This document shows, one piece after another, positions 49,301 through 64,000 of a DNA stretch of 64,000 nucleotides. A program made the translations under genes and the position numbers. The notes beneath the pieces are model-generated. The model had not been told where the DNA came from. It saw nothing but the letters and a program-made list of their open reading frames with translations, and searched no databases. The stretch lies in the NCBI RefSeq assembly GCF_015832195.1, contig NC_052021.1, positions 30,592,786-30,656,785 on the forward strand. The letters run 5' to 3'. The number at the start of each line of letters is the position of its first letter. The first letter of the stretch is position 1. This DNA is from Motacilla alba alba (Eukaryota; Chordata; Aves; Passeriformes; Motacillidae).

Positions 49301-52300
49301 GCCAATGCTGAAATGCACAAGGTATCATGAACCTGCAGGGACTCATTCATGGGGTTTTACCTAAATGCTTCAGCACAGACATTTTCAGTTTCACCACAAA
49401 GCACGGAGTGACCGCCTGCTAGAACACAGCAGTGTGGTTAACCTTTCAGAGGAAACAACAGGACTGGATGCTAAGATCTGGGGTGGTTTTTCACAGTTCA
49501 AAGCCAAGAATCACTTTTGAGTTTTATTAACCTTAAATCAATAAACCATTTTTAGTTTCAAGCCAAGGTTTGTAAGTCTTATCTGTAAGTCTAATCTAAA
49601 TGCAGTTACTGCCTGAAGATTCACAGATAAAAGAGTGAAAGAGCAGATAATAAAAGGTTTTAATCTTTTAGTAAGATACACACAGAGTAAATCTAAACAT
49701 AACCTTCCTGCAAGGTACACAGCATAAAGCAGCCTTGAAGAGAATTCTTGTAGAGAATTATATTCTATTTCAGGCTTGCCTAAATAAATCAGAGGAATTC
49801 GTCCAGCACTCCTCACTTTGAACTCACAGAAAGCTCTGACTCACTCCTTTGCAATACTTTCTAGTAGAAGGAGGTTCACAGGGTCAACTTTTATCCCTAA
49901 TCTTGCGGAACATTCCCCAGTGCCTCCAATCCAGCAGCTTTGTGTGTGCCAAAACAGAGACTGCAAAACTCTGGCAGCGAATTCAAACATGCAGAAACTG
50001 AATTACAGGCTGAGTAACTCCAGCAGTGCTCCCACCTCACGTTTCTTACACCTGTGTCTCTTCATAAATTGCACTCAGAAAAAAAACAAGACCACGTTTC
50101 AAACCTTGAAATTTAGGTGTGACTGATTTTTTACAGTTTTATGCTCTTTGCATCTGTCAGGGAAGAAAATGTTTAATTAGATTAGTAATAAATGTGTATT
50201 TAAGTTTGATAACAGCCTTACTACTAAACCACTCTTACTTGTTTTGTTCTATAAAGAAGAAAGAATTGCATTTTCCTTTTACATTGCCTTTAAATATCAA
50301 AGGCAAATGCCATTTTTTTTACCTACAGGACTTAAACCAAGCTTTCAGAAAATAAAGCAGCACTATGCATTAAGTCTTGAGATGAAGAAATATGATTTTC
50401 AATAAGCAATTTCACAGCAATAAAAATCTTGACTTGGTAAAATATTTACATATTCAACTAGAAATTAAATAAGAAATCGTTATCAAAATTTTAAAAGCAT
50501 TCCAAGGCCTTCTAGACTACACATAGGTAGGACCGACTGGGGGGTGCAGTAAAGAAAACCCAACTTTTGTAAAATGTTCAGTCTGGTATGAACCTGAAGA
50601 TTAAAAAAAAAAAGAAGATACTTAACACATGCTTTCAACAACCATCTATAAATACTACAACATGTATAGACAATAGAAATCAAAGATTTTTGCATTACAG
50701 GGGAATATTAAAAGTGATACCTGAGGTCAGTGTGTTTCTGCTAAGAACCAGATGCAAATACAACAGACTTGTCTCCTGGTGCATGAAAAGCAAGAACAGC
50801 TCTGTTGACTAGAAACATAATTAAAGTGAGAAACACAGCAAAATGGGGTGTGGAAAATGAGTGAAGCATGGCCCTGACAGTAACTGAATCAGAACTCACA
50901 ATTCCAGCATCCATAGCCATTTTCTACAGTGAAAATAACTACAAAGAATGTCTGTTTCTACAGCCTCAGGAAACTCAGACCTACCTGGATCCCTACAGCA
51001 AGTGTCTTGCATCTTGTCCTCCTTTTACTCAGAAGTCACTGACAGGAGAGACCCCAGAAATACCTTTCAGTAAGGTTTTGCTGCAAAAGCATTTCAAGGA
51101 AACATCAAGTTCTAAGTCATGCAGGTTGTCAGACACTTGGCACTAGACACTGTGACCTTGGAACATGAATTCAAAGAAAAATGTCACATACCTTGGCACA
51201 TTTCTATGCATACATCTTGTAGGACAGTTCCTGTGCTCTTCCACAAAAACCCACAAAACAAAAAGGTGCTGGAAGGAACTCTTTCAGAAGGCAATGTGAA
51301 CACAGCATCACTCTGTGTAATGGCCTTAAGTCTTCAAAATGAAGCATACATTCAGCAATAGCTGCTGGTCCTCTGAGGTACTGAGCACTTCAAAATGTAT
51401 CAGCAATACATGTGAACAGCTGCTACACTTCTGGAACAAGATCCTGTTATGTGCATGCTTCAAGTTTATATAGATTTATTCCCTTATGAAAATATCCATT
51501 ATAAGTGATTTGAGACATGTTTCTGGACCTTCATAGCCTTGTTCCACAGAATACATAAATCCAAGTAGGAGGCAAGATTCACTTAGGAATAGAATCCTAG
51601 AATCATTCACATTTTATTAATGTCGGAAAGTCTGAAAAGAGTCACGTTTCTAGCTAAAGTCACAAACACAAATTCCTCCTGCAAAACCACAGCATGTACC
51701 TGTAAAAGAAAGAAGCCCCAGTTCACACCAAGATAGCAAGAGTTCAGAAAACATTGCACCTCAGCTTTCTCTGAGTATTTGCAAATATACAGAAGAGATT
51801 TATTCTGTACAGAACACAAGCTTTGCAATTTACCAAAGAAAGGAGCAAGGCAAAAATATTTCCAGCCTTTGACTGTGCAATGAGATCTGGTGCAGCAGCT
51901 GTAGGATGGAAGTGCAGCTCGAAGCAGTTGAGTCCAAGGTCTATTTGTGTAGACTCCTTGTGCTTTCTGGTGCAAGGAAAACTCAAGCAGAAATGGTTCT
52001 ACAAAGGTATATTGCAAAAGTAAATAGTCCTGTTAAATTAAACAGTCCTGTTAATAACTAAGAGGGTAATTTTCCCCTCAGTCAGTACCTGAGTTGGAAG
52101 ATTTAGAATAAACAATAAATATTATCAATTAGTCTTTCCCATCACACTTGACAACCCAGCATGAAAGGAAACAAATCATTTGTGGAGTGTAAAAGATCTG
52201 CCCCATTGAAAGAACAAAAAATCCACAAAGAGCATTTTTCATGGAACAGCAGCCCAGTAATAATTCCCCATTTATTAAGGTCAAAGAACTAGCTACTCAG

Positions 52301-54454
52301 ATGGAGGACAGCAGCTTTTCATCATCCCCTGTGATATTTACACTTTTACAGAGTTGGCTCTAGTAAGTCAATTTCCATCCAGGAAATGGGAGCATTATCC
52401 AGTGTTTCATGTGGTAGACCTACAATTCTTATTCAGTTCTTATCCATCCCCGTTCCAGAAGCTGTCAAGCATGGGAAGATGTTCAACAAGCAGCTGTGGA
52501 TATCTGAAACTACTTCAATTATAAAAACAAAAAGGTCAATATAGACACGCAACAGAATGCCAAGCTAAGAGGTCTACATTAAGCAAAAGTCTACAAATTC
52601 AGATGCTTAACACAATTTCCTTCTTTGTTTAGTCACCTTCAGTGTTGTAGGCTGGCTGTTTAATATGCACCTATTTTCTGAGGAACCAAAGAGGTTATGT
52701 GGTTTCTACTTTTGTAATTTTAAAGCCACATTATTTTAAGCAAGCAGATAAAGCAAGTTTGTGTCTGAATGGTCACAACCCTTGGGGTACTGCTCCAGTG
52801 TCTGTGTGAACCTGTTGAGATCTTAAATGTGTTTGACAGTCTGCCTTGGCACTGCTGCACCAGGCACACTGGGCTGTACCACCGACTCTCACCATCTTTC
52901 CCCTTCCTCCTCCTCCCTTCCACACCAGCAGCTGGGAATGACAGCTGCTGAGAGTCTGGGATCTGTGAGAGCCAGGTTCATGCAAGGAATGGTAACTGAG
53001 CCACTCTTTCAGAAGGGAAACATGCAAACACCATCACCCATCAGTACAGAAAAGTCAGTTTACAATGAATTCCTTGACAAATCCATTAAGTGTTTTTCTT
53101 CTAAACAAAAAACAGTCTGTGCAACTCTGATGTCTTATTGACAGCTTCAACACTAAGATAGAAGGCAAAGCCATGTTTCTTTCCACAGCATATCAAGAAT
53201 ACTTTAATAACCAGTAAGATTCAGATCAGCTTTAATCAAAGCATAGGGAGCTGTGTATTTAAGCAAGAATAACTTGTATTCAAATAATCATTACTGATGT
53301 CAAATTAACGTTCTGAGTCATTACCCTTGAAATGTCAGTGAGCAGAGCATGTCATTCACACATCCATGATCTACATCAGCACACAGCCTCAGAAGGACAA
53401 CACAATCAGTGTTCACTTGTCAACATGAAGTCCTGTTTCTTTTTCAAGTAAAACATTCAGTAAACACTTCAGCATTTTCTTTGATTTGAAATTATGGTAC
53501 AGCAGGATGGGATTTTATCCATGTGATACTGAAAAACACAACAACTTTTAAGGTTTTTTTTTTAAACAATCAACTGGATTCATAGAAGTCAGCTGAAATG
53601 AAACACGACAAAGATCTTCCCAGAAGTTACTGCCTTGCAGTTGCCTTTTTCTGAACAGAAATTTCATTACACAGTGAAACCCTTAAATTTATCAATGTGG
53701 GATAGGCACCACATGTGATCAGAACAAATGAATTCTCACTCAACTTTCAAGAGAACTTTCTTTTGCTCTTACAGCCACAATCCAGATCCCAGATTATATC
53801 TACATATGAAAATTCAAGCTGGAACAAGGCAGTTCTTCACAAACCCCATCCATTTTTTGGAAGTATACTGAACAAAAGATTGCCTGTATCTTGCAATGTA
53901 AGAACAGTGCAACAAAATCTTTTATTGCTGACCAGGAAACAGTTTCACGTGATTAAAACAAACACTTGTGCCCTTGTTCAAAAACAGTCAGATAATTAAG
54001 AAGTATCAGACACTAATCATGTCCATACAGTTTAAGTCTGCTTCCTTGTGTACAAACACAAGAAAAACAAATCACTATTTTTCTGCAAAACTAAGCCTTA
54101 TTCACTGTGAGACTTTTTTGAGTGAAATGAAGGCAATGTTCTGGTACAGTGAATCGCTTCTCATGAAGTTATCTTAGTAAGAAGAAGGTTCTGCAGGAAG
54201 AGTATGTCTAAAAACTGTTAGCAAATATACACAAGGAGGCAGGATTGATGAGAAGCTACATGTAACCTTCGATTTACAGCCTTACTACTGCAACTCCGCA
54301 AAATACAAAATGATTTTGTAGGAAAAATTTTTAAATAAAACATCTTTTACATGGTTGCAAGTGCATAGTTTACAAGTTCAGCCTTGTCTGCCTGTTGTCA
54401 GTTTAACAGCAAAGAGGGACAATGCTTTGACAGATGACAAATACAGGATAAGCC
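46371..54454. other. Intergenic between RGS10 promoter and TIAL1 3' end
   Basis: About 8 kb of A/T-rich sequence. I find no exon, LINE or RNA gene. Open frames are all under about 140 codons and look random. Parts nearest 54 kb might belong to longer TIAL1 transcripts (an AATAAA on the minus strand at 53921-53926). Confidence 0.6.
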
Positions 54455-54471
54455 CTTTATCATGTTCCACT

Positions 54472-54477
54472 TTTATT
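54472..54477 (-). terminator. TIAL1: Candidate distal poly(A) signal of TIAL1
   Basis: TTCAATAAAAGTG on the minus strand contains a canonical AATAAA, about 3 kb after the stop. This is a reasonable distance for a long TIAL1 3'UTR. Confidence 0.4.
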
Positions 54478-55962
54478 GAACATTTTTCTGCAAAAGCAGA
54501 TTACAACCTTGGTTTAGGTTGCACGCATCAACTTAAGCCATAATAAATCAGTGTTTCTGAAACCCAAATTCTAGTGGTAAGGGTTAGGTAGTGGTCGATT
54601 TCTGTAGTTAGAGAAATTACAACAGTGTAAGTGTCACTCATAAAAGCAGTATGGTGCAAGAGGCTCTTTGGTGCCAAAAAATTGTCAGTGATGCATTTAT
54701 GAATGCTACTGAGTAAAAAGCAATCTAATTTACAACTCCTCCTCGCAGTGCTAGAGAAACATTAAAGGACACTGGAGACCCCCACACCTTGAGCAGTCTG
54801 CGAAGAAATATCACCATTACAGAAAAGCTGTATAAAAATCAATGACAAAAGACTTAAATCAGAAGGTATATCCTATCTTTCATCCTGAAATACAGGTCAG
54901 GTATGGCCCAGCTCTACAGCAGGCAATATTAAATAATCAGATTTAAAGTGATCTACACATTGAGACCTGAAAGATCACTGCCTTAATCTCACACCCATTT
55001 ATATGGGCATTTATGTGGCAATGTACTTGCATCATCTAAATCTTCAGTAGCGCCTAAAGAACAAACTGCCTCCACACCAGCATGCACCCAGAACAGCCAT
55101 ATGGCAAACACCTAGAAGGATGTAGAAACCCCAGATTTCAAGTGAAGCCTAAGAAATCCTAAAGGAACTCACAATTCGTATCTCTACTGACTCGTGACTT
55201 TTTAAACCGGCTGAGTGTAACAAAAACACAGACTTACTTGTGAGGTTTTTCCAAACTACAATGTATAGGCCGATCCTCGCGTAGATATACACATATGTAC
55301 AAAACGTATAGAAAAACAAGAGTCCTGTAGGCAAGATTCCTATCTTGAGTGGAAAGACACTACATACACCAGAAAGGAGAAAAGGAGATAAAGGGCCAAT
55401 TCTGCCAGCACGAGCACTCGTGGTTCCGCACTAACCTCAGTCATTATTGCATGCATTAGATGCCCAGAGTCACAAGTACCTCTGGTGCAGCTGAGCCAAC
55501 TGACTAAACTGCTCTTGCAGCACATCTCACTCTCAACCTGATCTAAAAGCCAAGGTACTACTTCACACATCAATAAAAGAGGAGGAAAGAAAACCCTCAT
55601 GTGATTTGCTACAGCAACAAGTGTAGTTATCTGCACAACCTGGCTGGGTTTAACACAACTGCAAATCTCCATTTCAAAACAGACTACTCTACCTCGCAAC
55701 ACCTGCACGGCCAGAAACAGAAAAGAGAAAATACACAGCTTCTCAGACACTCACTTAGAACTACCATCTCTAAAAACCAAATTTTCTGTTTCTTTTAAAA
55801 TGCAAGTTTGCTTCGCTGAGCTACCACTGCAAATCCTACTCTTTCCCTTCCAAGCGTGCCTGCCTCAGCATTCCAGATGACAGCTGAGGCATTTGCACCC
55901 TCTAGCTGTCACAGGGAGGACACATTACTTATATCTAACTTACATTCATTTTCAACTTCAAA

Positions 55963-55968
55963 TTTATT
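55963..55968 (-). terminator. TIAL1: Internal poly(A) signal of TIAL1
   Basis: A canonical AATAAA on the minus strand, about 1.5 kb after the stop. Confidence 0.35.
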
Positions 55969-57194
55969 GAGGCAGTTTATATCAATGTATCCATAAAATA
56001 ATTCAGAAATAACCCAAGTATACCATTTAAACATCTCCATGATTTATCCATTTACACACTCAGTACACAAACAACCCAGCCTCTGTACAAGTTCATCACA
56101 TGCAAACCATCCATAAAGACAAAAACTTTAATTAAAAATAAGTCACAACTCAGTGTACTGTTTCAACTGCATCTCCATTTACCAAATGGCACATTGAATA
56201 GTCTCTAAAATAAGATGTTTTTAACAATCTTGTTAAAAAATTCTTGGGCAAAATATTTCTAGACTTAAAAAACATCAAGATTTTTCAAAACACTCAAGAT
56301 ACTATACAACTTATAATAACCTTGAAATAGGTTTACAAGGTTGTTAACCAAGGTATTTACATACCAAATAATGTAAAGCAAAAAATTTGTATTTCTAATG
56401 ACAAAAAGGTGATGCATTAAAGATTTATGAAATTAAAATTAAGGCTCTTTGTTATAGTTCTTTATGTAACTTTACATAATAGCCAACTTTGGAAATGTCA
56501 GTCTTGCACATTCTTGTCAATCTACTGCATTTAAAGCAGTAGGGTATATTAAGTATTACTTTGAATAATTACATTGCTACTTCTATGTTTGAGCATGCTT
56601 TTGAAACACTGTAATTATGAAATATTTACAATGTGAAGCCTTCAAACTTTATGTAAAAGCCCAAGTATGACTGTCTGATTTGAATACAAACAACATACTT
56701 GTAAAAACACTTTTACTTCTCAAAATTAAATGTAAACTACTAGAGTTTTAACAAGCAAACCAGCTCTGAAAAGTTTCAACGTGTGCCTGAATGTGGACAG
56801 TAAAAGTTATGTGAAATTTCTCAGACAGTACTGTTTTTCATTTCAGACTGAACTGTTCATTGTATCAGCTGTTTTCTGTAAGCATGTAGAAAAATTAAAG
56901 ATCTTTTAAAAAAATTATTCCAAGACCTACATATACTTTGAGCTATGTCCATAGGTTTCTTGAAAACTCAATACTGTCTCGCAGGTTGTAGTGATTGGTC
57001 CACAGTTTATTTCAGGATGTGTGTTCAACTAAAAGCAACTCCCTGTTTTTCAACGTAATTTCTCTTAAAAGCACAATGATATAAAACACTGAAGACAAAA
57101 CAAAACAAAAAAAAAAGAAAAAGGAATGGTAACCTCAAGATCAAATTCATTAGCCATTTCTCCTACTATATCAAAATTTGTAGTCAGAATTGTC

Positions 57195-57209
57195 TTTATT
57201 GACTTTATT
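57195..57209 (-). terminator. TIAL1: Tandem proximal poly(A) signals of TIAL1
   Basis: Two AATAAA hexamers on the minus strand (57204-57209 and 57195-57200), about 245 bases after the stop codon. They would give a short-3'UTR message. Confidence 0.5.
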
Positions 57210-57447
57210 TTCAATTTTTGTACACAAAGAAAAACATGTTCATATCCATCATGAACAAAAACTTAAAAAGGCAGAACTAGAAGACATTTGTGTCCTTCAC
57301 CAAAGCAAAGCTGTGCTAAAGGTTCCAAACATTTCCATTTTTAAAATAAATATTTTCTTTTTTTTCATTGTCTACATTCCAGTCTTCAGAATGTCACTGG
57401 AAACTGCAGCCTATCATGAAATACACACTTTTAAACAGAGTCCCAGC

Positions 57448-64000
<6,553 letters not shown>

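Larger units (their letters stand above)
54455..57447 (-). other. TIAL1: Probable TIAL1 3' untranslated region
   Basis: Almost 3 kb of A/T-rich, repeat-free sequence follows the TIAL1 stop, with several minus-strand poly(A) hexamers (57204-57209, 57195-57200, 55963-55968, 54472-54477). A long 3'UTR is usual for this gene family. The distal end is inferred from the hexamer at 54472. Confidence 0.5.

Noticed and set aside
51585..51610. Short string resembling a CR1 3' terminus (agaatcctagaatcattc)
   Set aside because: Only about 20 bases match and nothing CR1-like follows, so it is too short to call.

Overview
This window is vertebrate nuclear DNA, almost certainly from a bird and quite possibly a songbird. 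The evidence is the GRK5-RGS10-TIAL1 gene order (matching human 10q26), moderately compact introns, several 5'-truncated CR1 LINE copies of avian type, and no Alu/L1-type mammalian repeats. Coding exons were joined by hand using splice signals, reading phase and family recognition. No alignment or database search could be run.

Layout. (1) 1-749 is the end of GRK5 on the + strand: the last intron, then the terminal coding exon (32 residues and the stop), followed by a 3'UTR to about 1.45 kb. (2) About 1.5-28.4 kb is a long interval with no recognised gene. It holds CR1 fragments, two adjacent and apparently related minisatellites (18.8-19.4 kb), an orphan CpG-rich patch (15.5-15.9 kb) and several unrecognised putative exons. 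Those exons form one plus-strand set (7.7-12.3 kb) and one minus-strand set (11.05-13.66 kb). (3) 28,415-46,033 is the whole RGS10 gene on the minus strand: five coding exons, in frame throughout, giving a 180-residue product, with a CpG-island promoter at 45.45-46.37 kb. Its introns carry two larger CR1 copies, a long TA microsatellite and a T/G-rich tract. (4) 46.0-54.4 kb is intergenic with nothing recognisable. (5) About 54.45 kb to the window end is the 3' part of TIAL1 on the minus strand: eight coding exons (from mid-RRM2 to the stop) encoding the last 260 residues, plus a probable long 3'UTR with several poly(A) signals. The 5' half of TIAL1 lies beyond the right edge.

Functionally these are neighbours rather than a pathway, although GRK5 (GPCR desensitisation) and RGS10 (Gi/Gq GTPase activation) both switch off G-protein signalling. 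TIAL1/TIAR is an RNA-binding splicing, translation and stress-granule factor. The best candidates for something undescribed are the unrecognised putative exons between GRK5 and RGS10, and the paired minisatellites.
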